Positions 8,569-15,960 of a stretch of 64,000 nt of DNA are shown here, piece by piece (the stretch's first letter is position 1; each line of letters begins with the position of its first letter). The DNA is from Variovorax flavidus (lineage in GTDB: Bacteria; Pseudomonadota; Gammaproteobacteria; Burkholderiales; Burkholderiaceae_C). The stretch lies in NCBI RefSeq assembly GCF_030317145.1, contig NZ_JASZYE010000001.1, forward strand, positions 1,674,001 to 1,738,000. Reading direction: 5' to 3'. Both the position numbers and the translations under genes were made by a program. The notes under the pieces were generated by a model. It saw only the letters and a program-made list of their open reading frames with translations, made no database searches and was not told where the DNA came from.

Positions 8569-9207
8569 ATGACCGACCTGCACCTGATCCATGAAGACCC
8601 GCACCTGCTGGTGCTCGACAAGCCCGCCGGCCTGCTCTGCGTGCCCGGCCGCGGCGAGGACAAGCAGGACTGCCTCAGCGCCCGTGCCATGCGGCGATGG
8701 CCCGAGGCGTTGGTGGTGCACCGGCTCGACATGGCAACCAGCGGCCTGGTCCTGATGGCGCGCAACCCGGTGATGCAGCGCGCGCTCGGCGACGCCTTCG
8801 CCAGCCGGCAAGTGAGCAAGCGCTACGAAGCCATCGTCGACGGCCTGCTGCCGACGTCCGACGAATGGTCATTGATCGATGCGCCACTGATGGCGGACTG
8901 GCCGCGCAGGCCCCTGCAGAAAATCGACGCGGCCGGCAAGCCCAGCCAGACGCGATGGCGCGTGAAACAGCCATTGCCCGAGCGCCGGGCCAGCCACCTG
9001 TGGCTGGAGCCGCTGACGGGTCGCAGCCATCAATTGCGTGTGCATCTGCTGTCGATCGGCCACCCGATCCTCGGCGACGCGCTCTATGGAGATGAAGACA
9101 TTCAACGTCGCGCGCCGAGATTGCTGCTGCACGCGACCGTGCTCGAATTCGAGCACCCTGCCGATGGGAGACTTTGCCGCTTCGAGAGCCCGCCGCCTTT
9201 TGCGTGA
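8569..9207 (+). CDS. RluA-family RNA pseudouridine synthase
   Basis: A 212-residue enzyme that isomerises uridine to pseudouridine in rRNA or tRNA. The catalytic motif VVHRLDMATSGLVLMA (HRLD with the catalytic aspartate) is at about residues 49-64, after the family's opening DPHLLVLDKPAGLLCVPG. The later LTGRSHQLRVHLLSIGHPILGD segment is the conserved RT-H-Q-R-VH block. There is no N-terminal S4 domain, so it is of the short RluA/TruC-like kind; which RNA site it modifies cannot be told. It is divergent from the MFS exporter and convergent with the universal stress protein gene. Confidence 0.93.
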   Translation: MTDLHLIHEDPHLLVLDKPAGLLCVPGRGEDKQDCLSARAMRRWPEALVVHRLDMATSGLVLMARNPVMQRALGDAFASRQVSKRYEAIVDGLLPTSDEWSLIDAPLMADWPRRPLQKIDAAGKPSQTRWRVKQPLPERRASHLWLEPLTGRSHQLRVHLLSIGHPILGDALYGDEDIQRRAPRLLLHATVLEFEHPADGRLCRFESPPPFA

Positions 9208-9229
9208 TGGGACGCCAGCCTGGCGCTTG

Positions 9230-9676
9230 CTAGCTGAGATCGCCTTTGACCACGAGCACCGGCACCTTGGCGTCCTGCAGCACGCGCTGCGTCACGCTGC
9301 CGAGCAGGAGCTTCTCGATGCCCGTTCGACCATGCGAACCCATCACGATCAGGTCGGCCCCGATCGCGATGGCGGTATCGACGATGCCTTCATGCACGAC
9401 GTGTCCGTCGATCACGCGCTGGTCGCTGTGCAGGCCTTCGGCGGCGAGCGCCGCGACGCCTCGCGCCAGCGCGGCATTCGCGCTGCTGGTGGCGGCGGCA
9501 AGGTATTCGTTCTGGCCGAGCGCGTAGTCAGCGCCCACGCCGATGAAGGGATAGTTGTCCACCACGTGGATGAGCGTGATGCGACTGCCGAAGGCCAGGG
9601 CCAGCCCGCTGGCCTTGCTGACCGCCAGCATCGACGTTTCGGACCCGTCAATCGGGACCAGGATGTGATTGAACAT
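9230..9676 (-). CDS. Universal stress protein (UspA family)
   Basis: A 148-residue single-domain protein starting MFNHILVPIDGSETSMLAV. The ATP-binding pattern G-2x-G-9x-G is visible as GSHGRTGIEKLLLGSV near residues 113-128, so it should be the ATP-binding class. Such proteins support survival in starvation and stress, by mechanisms not fully known. A GAGGT ribosome binding site precedes the ATG. It is a single gene, convergent with the pseudouridine synthase gene, 22 bases apart. Confidence 0.95.
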   Translation of the reverse strand: MFNHILVPIDGSETSMLAVSKASGLALAFGSRITLIHVVDNYPFIGVGADYALGQNEYLAAATSSANAALARGVAALAAEGLHSDQRVIDGHVVHEGIVDTAIAIGADLIVMGSHGRTGIEKLLLGSVTQRVLQDAKVPVLVVKGDLS

Positions 9677-9780
9677 GGCTGACCTCTTTCATGCACAGGA
9701 TTCGCGGGCGAATCGGGCCTCGAATTTACATCCAAGCCCACGGCTGCGGATGTAGGACGTCTACGGTCCGCGCCGCGACC

Positions 9781-10521
9781 TCAATCGCCCTGGAAACCAC
9801 CGGCGCGGCAGGTCACGACCAGCGTGTCGCGCCAGCCCGGCTCGCCTTCCACCAGCGGCTGGATCGGGGTCGATTCGTGGATCACGCGGGCGTCGTCCAG
9901 CAGCAGTAGGGTCCACGGCTCGGTCATCGTGAAGCGCTCGCCGCGCCGTCCGCTGGCTTCGAACACGCGCGTCTCGCCGCCCTTGATGTTGTGGCGGCCG
10001 ACCAGCGCGACAGCGACCAGATCGACGCCATCACGGTGCGCGCCTTCCGGCGTCGGCCGGCCGATGCCGTCGGTGGTGTCGATGCGGAACTGGTGCGCCT
10101 CGGCATACCAGCGCTGGGTGCCGCGCAAGCCGCTCGTCACGTCGCCGAGTCCGCTCATGAGCCGCTGCCAGACCGGTTGGGCGACCGTCGCTGGCTCCAT
10201 CGGCGCGAACCAGCGCTGCATGCCGCCATGCAGCGCGTTGTATTCGACCGGCTGCCAGTGCGCGCGATGCGGCACCTGCTCGACACCGGATTCCTCGACC
10301 GTGAAACAGGCATGACGACGCGTGCGGTAGCGCCCGCCGTCCTTCAGGTATTCGTCGGGCGGCAGATGGGCCCAATCGCCATGCAAGGCATCGAGCTGCG
10401 CCAGCGGCGCGCCCAGCCAATCGGCCACGCCCTGTGGGCTCAGGACGGCATAGCCATCCTGGCGCAAGGTGGGAACGAGTCGGTCGGGTGGTGTGAATGG
10501 TGGGCTGAACGCAGTGCTCAC
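9781..10521 (-). CDS. 2-oxoglutarate/Fe(II) dioxygenase family protein
   Basis: A 246-residue protein of the 2OG-Fe dioxygenase family that includes bacterial amino acid hydroxylases. The iron-binding facial triad is seen as HRD in PTPEGAHRDGVDLV (about residues 164-172) and a distal histidine in DDARVIHESTPI, followed by WRDTLVVTCR where the arginine would bind 2-oxoglutarate. The GTG start overlaps the stop of the DUF427 gene by four bases (GTGA), so the two are translationally coupled. It lies downstream of egtB-egtD in the same direction. A free amino acid is a possible substrate, from the family only. Confidence 0.85.
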   Translation of the reverse strand: MSTAFSPPFTPPDRLVPTLRQDGYAVLSPQGVADWLGAPLAQLDALHGDWAHLPPDEYLKDGGRYRTRRHACFTVEESGVEQVPHRAHWQPVEYNALHGGMQRWFAPMEPATVAQPVWQRLMSGLGDVTSGLRGTQRWYAEAHQFRIDTTDGIGRPTPEGAHRDGVDLVAVALVGRHNIKGGETRVFEASGRRGERFTMTEPWTLLLLDDARVIHESTPIQPLVEGEPGWRDTLVVTCRAGGFQGD

Positions 10522-10799
10522 TCCGTCACCTTCACGCCCTTCCAGAACGCGACGCGGTCCTTGACCATCTCCGCTTCAGGCTTGGGGTCTGCGTAGTACC
10601 ACGCGGCGTCGGTGTTGAGTTCGCCGTTGACCAGCAGCGAGTAATAGCTCGCCGTACCCTTCCACGCGCACGTGGTCTTGTGATTGCTGAAGGTCACATG
10701 GTCGCGGTTGAGCGAATCCATCGGGAAGTAGTGATTGCCTTCGACGAGCACGGTGTCGTCGCTCTCGGCGATGGTGGCGCCGTTCCAGGTTGCTTTCAT
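10518..10799 (-). CDS. DUF427 domain-containing protein
   Basis: A 93-residue protein covering the DUF427 domain: MKATWNGATIAESDDTVLVEGNHYFP, then TTCAWKGTASYYSLLVNG and NTDAAWYYADPKPEA, all family hallmarks. The start at MKATW fits the family and is preceded by an intergenic stretch; an upstream in-frame start would add an unrelated sequence. Function of the family is unknown. It sits 67 bases downstream of egtD and overlaps the dioxygenase gene, so it may be part of the ergothioneine-region transcript. Confidence 0.92.
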   Translation of the reverse strand: MKATWNGATIAESDDTVLVEGNHYFPMDSLNRDHVTFSNHKTTCAWKGTASYYSLLVNGELNTDAAWYYADPKPEAEMVKDRVAFWKGVKVTE

Positions 10800-10866
10800 T
10801 TGTTGACTCCGTGGCGCGATGCGCCGCTCAATCCACGAAAGTAGCACATTCCTTTCGCGGGTCGAG

Positions 10867-11844
10867 CTAGGCCGCCTGAAGCCAGTGCACGCTGAACAGG
10901 CGCTCCGGGTCCGTCCATACCGCGGCGGGACGGAAGCCGGCCCTCACGGCGAGCGCACGCAACCCCTCCACGGTGAACTTGTGCGAGTTCTCGGTGTGGA
11001 TCGTCTCGCCTTCCTCGAAGGCAAAGCGCTGGCCGTCGAGTGTGACGGACTGCGCCCGGCGGCTCACCAGGTGCATTTCGATGCGCCGCATCGGCGAGTT
11101 GTAGAAGGCGGCATGCGTGAAGCCGTCGAGATCGAAGTCGGTGTCCAGCTCGGCGTTGGCGCGCCGCAGCAGATTCAGGTTGAACGCCGCCGTCACGCCC
11201 TGCGCATCGTTGTAGGCCGCGTGCAGCAGCGCCGGGTCCTTCACGAGGTCGACGCCGAGCAGCAGCCCGCCGCCACGCAACAGCCGGTGCGCCAGTTGCA
11301 GGAAAGCCAGCGCCTCGTCAGGACTGAAATTGCCCAGGGTCGATCCGGGGAAGAAGCCGACCCGCTGGCCGGCGCCCTTGTCCCGCGAGGGCAGCACCAG
11401 CGGCATCGTGTAGTCGGCCACCACGGGCTGCACGATGAGCCGGGGATAGTCCGCGCGCAAGCGCTCCGCCGCCGCCTCGAGGTGCTCACCGGAAATATCG
11501 ATCGGCACATAGCGCTTCGGCGCCTCGAGCGCATCGAGCAGCAGCCGGACCTTGGTGAGCGACCCTGCGCCGAATTCGACGATCTCGGCGTTGGGGCCGA
11601 TCTGCGCGGCGATCTCGTCCGCGCACTCGGTGAGGATGCGCACCTCGGTGCGGGTCGGGTAGTACTCGGGCAACTCGCAGATGCGATCGAACAGCGCCGA
11701 ACCCGCGACGTCGTAGAAGAACTTCGGCGAGATGCTCCGCGAACCCAGGCTGAGGCCCGCGAACAGTTCGCGGGCGAAATCGGACAGCGGCGCGGCCCGT
11801 TGCGCAGCCCGGAACGCATGGAGATTGAATGCAGGAGTGCCCAT
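10867..11844 (-). CDS. egtD: L-histidine N(alpha)-methyltransferase EgtD
   Basis: A 325-residue SAM-dependent enzyme that trimethylates the alpha-amino group of histidine to hercynine, the first step of ergothioneine synthesis. Family signatures are SPKFFYDVAGSALFDRICELPEYYPTRTE near residues 38-67, the SAM-binding EFGAGSLTKVRLLLDAL (about 89-105), and FFPGSTLGNFSPDEALAFL. The 3' segment FAFEEGETIHTENSHKF, with the substrate-contacting glutamate region, is also typical. Its ATG shares one base with the egtB stop (TGATG), so the two are translationally coupled. Confidence 0.96.
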   Translation of the reverse strand: MGTPAFNLHAFRAAQRAAPLSDFARELFAGLSLGSRSISPKFFYDVAGSALFDRICELPEYYPTRTEVRILTECADEIAAQIGPNAEIVEFGAGSLTKVRLLLDALEAPKRYVPIDISGEHLEAAAERLRADYPRLIVQPVVADYTMPLVLPSRDKGAGQRVGFFPGSTLGNFSPDEALAFLQLAHRLLRGGGLLLGVDLVKDPALLHAAYNDAQGVTAAFNLNLLRRANAELDTDFDLDGFTHAAFYNSPMRRIEMHLVSRRAQSVTLDGQRFAFEEGETIHTENSHKFTVEGLRALAVRAGFRPAAVWTDPERLFSVHWLQAA

Positions 11845-13091
11845 CAGAGGTCCTTCGCGAGCCGCAGCCCCGAGAACTGCCAGCGCGCCGCCGGCGGGAA
11901 GAAGTTGCGATAGCTCGGCCGCGTGTGCCCGTCCGGCGTGGCGATACTGCCGCCGCGCAACACGAGTTGGCCGACCATGAACTTGCCGTTGTATTCCGCC
12001 GCGATGCCCGCGAGCGGGCGAAAACCCGGGTACGGGTCATAGGACGAACGCGTCCACTGCCACACGTGGCCGCTCATCTGCGAGATGCCCGGCGCATCGT
12101 GCGCAGCCTCCCATTCGAATTCCGTCGGCAGCCGCCCGCCGGCCCACTCGGCATACGCGGCAGCCTCGTAAAAACTGAGCTGCGCGACAGGTGCGCTCGC
12201 CTCCAGCGGCCGCACGCCGTGCAGGCCGAAGACCTGCCACCCGGCCGTCACGCCCTGGTGCACGAGGCGCGGATCGTCCGGCGCCAGCCAGTAGGCCGGG
12301 CAACGCCACCCTTGCGCCTGGACCGCAGCCCAGCCGTCCGATAGCCATAGCTCGGGCCGCTGGTAGCCCCCGTCGGCGATGAACTGCGCAAAGTCGCCGC
12401 AGTTCACGAGCCGGTCCGCAATGGCGTAGGGCTGCAGCAGCGCAGCGTGGCGCGGCGTCTCGTTGTCGAACGCGAACCCCGCGTCGCCATGGCCGACCTG
12501 CACCACTCCGCCGGGCTGCGACAACCAGCGCATCGCGGGTGCGACGGAAGCCAGCCGCAAGGTCGGCACCGTCGCTGTGCGGTACGCCGGCAGCAAGGGA
12601 TTGCACGACAGCGCGTGCAGGATGTCGGTGACGATCAGCTCTTGGTGCTGCTGCTCGTGATGCAGGCCGAGGGTGACGATGCCTTCGATGGTCGTCCAGG
12701 CGTCCTCACGCGCGCTGCCCAGCAGCACATCCACCGCCTCGTCCACATGGCGGCGGTACGCGTGCACCTCGTCGAGCGACGGCCGCGTCAGTAGCCCCCG
12801 CTGCGGCCGGGGATGACGCGGCCCCAGCGCCTCGTAGTAGGAATTGAAGAGATAGTGAAAACGCGGGTCGAACACGCGATAGCCGTCCGCATGCAGCTGC
12901 AGTAGCACGGTCTCGAAGAACCACGTGGTGTGCGCCAGGTGCCACTTCGTGGGGCTGGCATCGGGCATGGATTGGATGCACTGGTCTTCGGCCGACAGCG
13001 GAGCCGCCAGCGCCAGGCTGTGTGCGCGTACCGTTCGAAAACGATCGCGCAGGTCGTCCGCTGCTGGCAAAGCCGGCCGGATCAGGTTCAT
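11844..13091 (-). CDS. egtB: Ergothioneine biosynthesis sulfoxide synthase EgtB
   Basis: A 415-residue non-haem iron enzyme that joins hercynine and a thiol donor by oxidative C-S bond formation. The N-terminal DinB-like domain shows the iron-binding histidines in KWHLAHTTWFFE (about residue 50) and GLHHEQQHQE (about 143), the H-x3-H-x-E pattern of EgtB. The C-terminal formylglycine-generating-enzyme-like domain contains GGRLPTEFEWEAA and GHVWQWTRSSYDPYPGF. No egtA, egtC or egtE lies beside it, so donor identity (cysteine or gamma-glutamylcysteine) is open. It is the first gene of the egtBD pair. Confidence 0.96.
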   Translation of the reverse strand: MNLIRPALPAADDLRDRFRTVRAHSLALAAPLSAEDQCIQSMPDASPTKWHLAHTTWFFETVLLQLHADGYRVFDPRFHYLFNSYYEALGPRHPRPQRGLLTRPSLDEVHAYRRHVDEAVDVLLGSAREDAWTTIEGIVTLGLHHEQQHQELIVTDILHALSCNPLLPAYRTATVPTLRLASVAPAMRWLSQPGGVVQVGHGDAGFAFDNETPRHAALLQPYAIADRLVNCGDFAQFIADGGYQRPELWLSDGWAAVQAQGWRCPAYWLAPDDPRLVHQGVTAGWQVFGLHGVRPLEASAPVAQLSFYEAAAYAEWAGGRLPTEFEWEAAHDAPGISQMSGHVWQWTRSSYDPYPGFRPLAGIAAEYNGKFMVGQLVLRGGSIATPDGHTRPSYRNFFPPAARWQFSGLRLAKDL

Positions 13092-13241
13092 GGGAACTCC
13101 AGTTTTGACTTGAACGGTTTTTTAGCCCATGCACACAGGCAAACGCCGTAGGACAAGATCGCGCAGCGGGGGGTGCCGCAACGCCGGCGCAGCGGAACGC
13201 GACACTTTGGCACAAGTCGCCGTGACGTGCCATGGCCTGCG

Positions 13242-13247
13242 TATCAT
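13242..13247 (+). promoter_or_regulatory. -10-like TATCAT element before ndh
   Basis: TATCAT ends 7 bases before the ATG at 13255. No ribosome binding site is seen, which suggests a leaderless message for the NADH dehydrogenase. It lies in the 163-base divergent region shared with egtB. Confidence 0.42.
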
Positions 13248-13254
13248 CCGCCGG

Positions 13255-14592
13255 ATGAGCAAAACCGGCCGCCCCCACATCGTCATCGTCGGCTGCGGGT
13301 TCGGCGGGCTGGAGGCGGCGCGCAAGCTCCAGCGCGCCGACGTCGACATCACGGTGGTGGACAAAACCAATCACCACCTGTTCCAGCCCCTCCTCTATCA
13401 GGTCGCCACGGCGGGGCTGGCCGCGCCTTCGATCGCGGCGCCGGTGCGGCTCCTGTTCCGACGGCAACCCAATGTCACAACCTTGCTGGGCGAGGTCACG
13501 CAGATCGACCCGGTGGGCCGCGAAGTCCACCTCGCCGGAGGCACCCGCCTCGCCTGGGACCATCTGGTCCTGGCCGCCGGCGCAACGCACAGCTATTTCG
13601 GCCACGACGACTGGGCGCGGATGGCGCCCGGCCTCAAGACGCTGGCCGATGCCTTCGAAATCCGCCGCCGCATCCTCATGAGCTTCGAGGCGGCCGAGGT
13701 CGAGTCCGACCCGGCTCGCCGGCGCGCGTTGCTGACCTTCGCCGTGATCGGCGCCGGCCCCACCGGCGTGGAGATGGCCGGCACGCTCGCGGAGATCGCG
13801 CGCCACACGCTCGAAGGCGAGTTCCGCCACATCGATCCGGGAAGCGCCGAGGTGCTGCTGATCGAAGGCGGACCGCGCGTGCTGCAAGCCATGCCCGAGT
13901 CGCTGAGCCAGCGCGCGCAGGACCAGTTGCAGAAGCTCGGCGTCCAGGTGCGCCTCAACGCCAAGGTGACGTCCGTCGATGCCACCGGCCTGCACGTCGA
14001 ATCGCCTTTCAGCGACGGCGGGGCGGGCGTGGGCAGCCACCGGATCGAATGCAACTGCGTGATCTGGGCGGCAGGCGTCGCCGCGTCGCCGCTGGGCCGC
14101 TTGCTCGCCGCGGCGACCGGCGTGGAGACGGACCGTGCCGGCCGCGTCAAGGTGCTGGCGGACTTGAGCGTGCCGGGCCATCCGGACATCAGCGTCGTCG
14201 GCGATCTCGCGGCCGCGCTGAGCCATCGGCCCGGCAAGGAGCCCAAGCCCGTGCCCGGCGTGTCGCCCGGTGCCAAGCAGATGGGACGCGCCGCCGCGGC
14301 CAACATCCTGCGCCGCATCGCGGGCCAGCCGACCGAGCCCTTCCGCTACCGAGACTACGGCAACCTGGCCACGATCGGCCGCAACTCGGCCGTGGTCGAC
14401 CTGGGCACACCCTTCGGCCCCCTGCGCTTCTCGGGCCGCATGGCGTGGCTTTTCTGGCTGTTCGCGCACGCCTACTTCCTGATCGGTTTCCGCAATCGCA
14501 CCGTGGTGCTGATGGATTGGGCGAGCGCGTACTGGAGTTTTCAGCGGCATGCGCGCGTGGTCGCGGATGTCAGGGGACGAGGTGAATCATGA
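13255..14592 (+). CDS. ndh: Type II NADH dehydrogenase (NDH-2) family FAD oxidoreductase
   Basis: A 445-residue flavoenzyme that passes electrons from NADH to quinone at the inner membrane without pumping protons. The N-terminal FAD-binding GxGxxG is IVIVGCGFGGLEAARKL, followed by NHHLFQPLLYQVATAGL, a strong NDH-2 signature. The second Rossmann motif, FAVIGAGPTGVEMAGTLAE, binds NADH. ISVVGDLAAAL is the ATG/GD-type FAD segment, and the C-terminal amphipathic/hydrophobic stretch MAWLFWLFAHAYFLIGF would anchor the protein. The start at MSKTGRPH is chosen because the frame upstream is not protein-like. It overlaps the thioesterase gene by four bases. Confidence 0.93.
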   Translation: MSKTGRPHIVIVGCGFGGLEAARKLQRADVDITVVDKTNHHLFQPLLYQVATAGLAAPSIAAPVRLLFRRQPNVTTLLGEVTQIDPVGREVHLAGGTRLAWDHLVLAAGATHSYFGHDDWARMAPGLKTLADAFEIRRRILMSFEAAEVESDPARRRALLTFAVIGAGPTGVEMAGTLAEIARHTLEGEFRHIDPGSAEVLLIEGGPRVLQAMPESLSQRAQDQLQKLGVQVRLNAKVTSVDATGLHVESPFSDGGAGVGSHRIECNCVIWAAGVAASPLGRLLAAATGVETDRAGRVKVLADLSVPGHPDISVVGDLAAALSHRPGKEPKPVPGVSPGAKQMGRAAAANILRRIAGQPTEPFRYRDYGNLATIGRNSAVVDLGTPFGPLRFSGRMAWLFWLFAHAYFLIGFRNRTVVLMDWASAYWSFQRHARVVADVRGRGES

Positions 14593-15026
14593 GCACGAAC
14601 TCCGCAAGGCGAGCACCCACCGCCGATGAACTGAACCAGCGCGGCGCCGAGAACCTGCCCGGCTATCTCGGCATCGTGATCACCCACGTCGGCCCGTCCG
14701 AGGTGCGCTCGGAGCTGCCCGTGCGCAAGGCGCTCATGGCGCCCAACGGCTTCCTGCATGCGGGGAGCGTGGTCACGCTGGCCGACACCTCCGCAGGCTA
14801 TGGCTGCGTCGCCAGTCTTCCCGAAGGCGCGACGGGCTTCACCACCATCGAACTCAAGTCCAACCATCTCGGAACGGCGCGCGACGGCACGATCGAATGC
14901 ACGGCCACGGCGGTGCATCTCGGCAAGACGACGCAGGTCTGGGATTCGGTGGTCAGGCATCGGGAGACGGGCAAGACCATCGCCCTCTTCCGCTGCACCC
15001 AGATGGTGCTCTACGCGAAGGGGTAA
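14589..15026 (+). CDS. PaaI-type hotdog thioesterase
   Basis: A 145-residue hotdog-fold protein that probably hydrolyses acyl-CoA thioesters. The conserved helix NGFLHAGSVVTLADTSAGYG carries the catalytic region, followed by GFTTIELKSNHLGTARDGTIECTATAVHLGKTTQVW, typical of the PaaI/YdiI group. The ATG overlaps the ndh stop (ATGA) and the next gene starts two bases after its stop, so ndh, thioesterase and ridA form one coupled unit. Substrate unknown. Confidence 0.9.
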   Translation: MSTNSARRAPTADELNQRGAENLPGYLGIVITHVGPSEVRSELPVRKALMAPNGFLHAGSVVTLADTSAGYGCVASLPEGATGFTTIELKSNHLGTARDGTIECTATAVHLGKTTQVWDSVVRHRETGKTIALFRCTQMVLYAKG

Positions 15027-15028
15027 AC

Positions 15029-15514
15029 ATGGCCCGCATCGAAAGCAAGCTTCAGTCGCTCGGCCTGGTGCTGCCGCCGCCCGTCGCGGTGCCGCCCGGT
15101 GTGTCGCTGCCCTTCCCATGGGTACGGCTCTCAGGCGAGCGTGCATTCATCTCGGGCCATGGCCCGCAGAACAGCGACGGCACCCTGTCCGCACCGCTGG
15201 GCAAGGTCGGACGCGAGCTCACGATCGAGCAGGGCTACCAGGCCGCGAGGCTCACCGCACTTGGCATGCTCGCGAGCCTGCAACGTGCCATCGGCGACCT
15301 GGACCGCGTGACCGCGTGGGTGCGCGTGTTCGGCATGGTCAACGCGGCGCCGGGCTTCCATCGGATGCCGGCCGTGATCAACGGGTTCTCGGACCTGATC
15401 ATCCAGCTGTACGGCCCTGAGATCGGCGCCCATGCACGCAGCGCGGTCGGGCTGGCAGAGCTGCCCTTCGACATTCCGGTCGAGATCGAGGCCGAGGTCG
15501 AGTTCAGCGGATAG
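15029..15514 (+). CDS. RidA family protein (long form, about 161 aa)
   Basis: A protein of the YjgF/YER057c/UK114 (RidA) superfamily, which includes enamine/imine deaminases. The FISGHGPQNSDGT segment corresponds to the conserved SGQxP region and LDRVTAWVRVFGMVNAAPGF to the central helix-strand. The usual catalytic arginine of RidA proper (RxxV near the C-terminus) is represented by HARSAVGLAELPFDIPVEIEAEVEF. The long N-terminal portion and length place it in the larger subgroup with unproven activity. It follows the thioesterase stop by two bases. This is one of two RidA paralogues in the window; the other is at 55002. Confidence 0.88.
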   Translation: MARIESKLQSLGLVLPPPVAVPPGVSLPFPWVRLSGERAFISGHGPQNSDGTLSAPLGKVGRELTIEQGYQAARLTALGMLASLQRAIGDLDRVTAWVRVFGMVNAAPGFHRMPAVINGFSDLIIQLYGPEIGAHARSAVGLAELPFDIPVEIEAEVEFSG

Positions 15515-15540
15515 ATTCCAATCCCTCGCGAAGGTCGCCG

Positions 15541-15942
15541 ATGAAAAAACTCCAGTTCTGCCTCGGTGCCGTGGTCCTGCTCGCCTCCTGCGCGGCCCTC
15601 GCGCAAGCGCCAGACCCGTGCAAGACCCAGAAGAACACCGTCGAGATCAACGAGTGCGCGCAACAGACGCTGGCGCGCAAGGACAAGGAACTCAACGCCG
15701 CCTACCAGTCGCTCGTGAAGTCGCTCGCGAGCGACGGCAAGACCGACACCACCGACTACGCAGGCACGAAAAAGCTGCTCCAGCAGGCGCAGCGCGCATG
15801 GGTGCAGTTCCGCGACAGCGACTGCAATGCCAAGTACACGCTCAATGCCGCCGGCACCATCCGCGACGTCGCGGCGCTGAGTTGCAAGATCGAGCATACC
15901 GAGCAGCGCACGAAGCAGCTGAAGGACTGGATCAAGGGCTGA
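15541..15942 (+). CDS. LprI-like (DUF1311) secreted protein
   Basis: A 133-residue protein with a signal peptide (MKKLQFCLGAVVLLASCAALAQA) and a DUF1311 domain, the family containing the lysozyme inhibitor LprI. The four mature-domain cysteines are in DPCKTQ, INECAQQ, DSDCNAK and LSCKIEH, and the diagnostic AQRAWVQFRDSDC motif is near residues 83-95. A cysteine at LLASC could also act as a lipobox, making it a lipoprotein, but the SASA-type cleavage at ALAQA is also good. Lysozyme inhibition is inferred from the family only. The gene is convergent with the P450 gene, 18 bases apart. Confidence 0.88.
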   Translation: MKKLQFCLGAVVLLASCAALAQAPDPCKTQKNTVEINECAQQTLARKDKELNAAYQSLVKSLASDGKTDTTDYAGTKKLLQQAQRAWVQFRDSDCNAKYTLNAAGTIRDVAALSCKIEHTEQRTKQLKDWIKG

Positions 15943-15960
15943 AGCAGCGCCCAGGTCCGA

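Noticed and set aside
12706..14550. 614-codon minus-strand frame across egtB and ndh
   Set aside because: It covers two clearly identified genes in the wrong frame and strand, with low-complexity composition.
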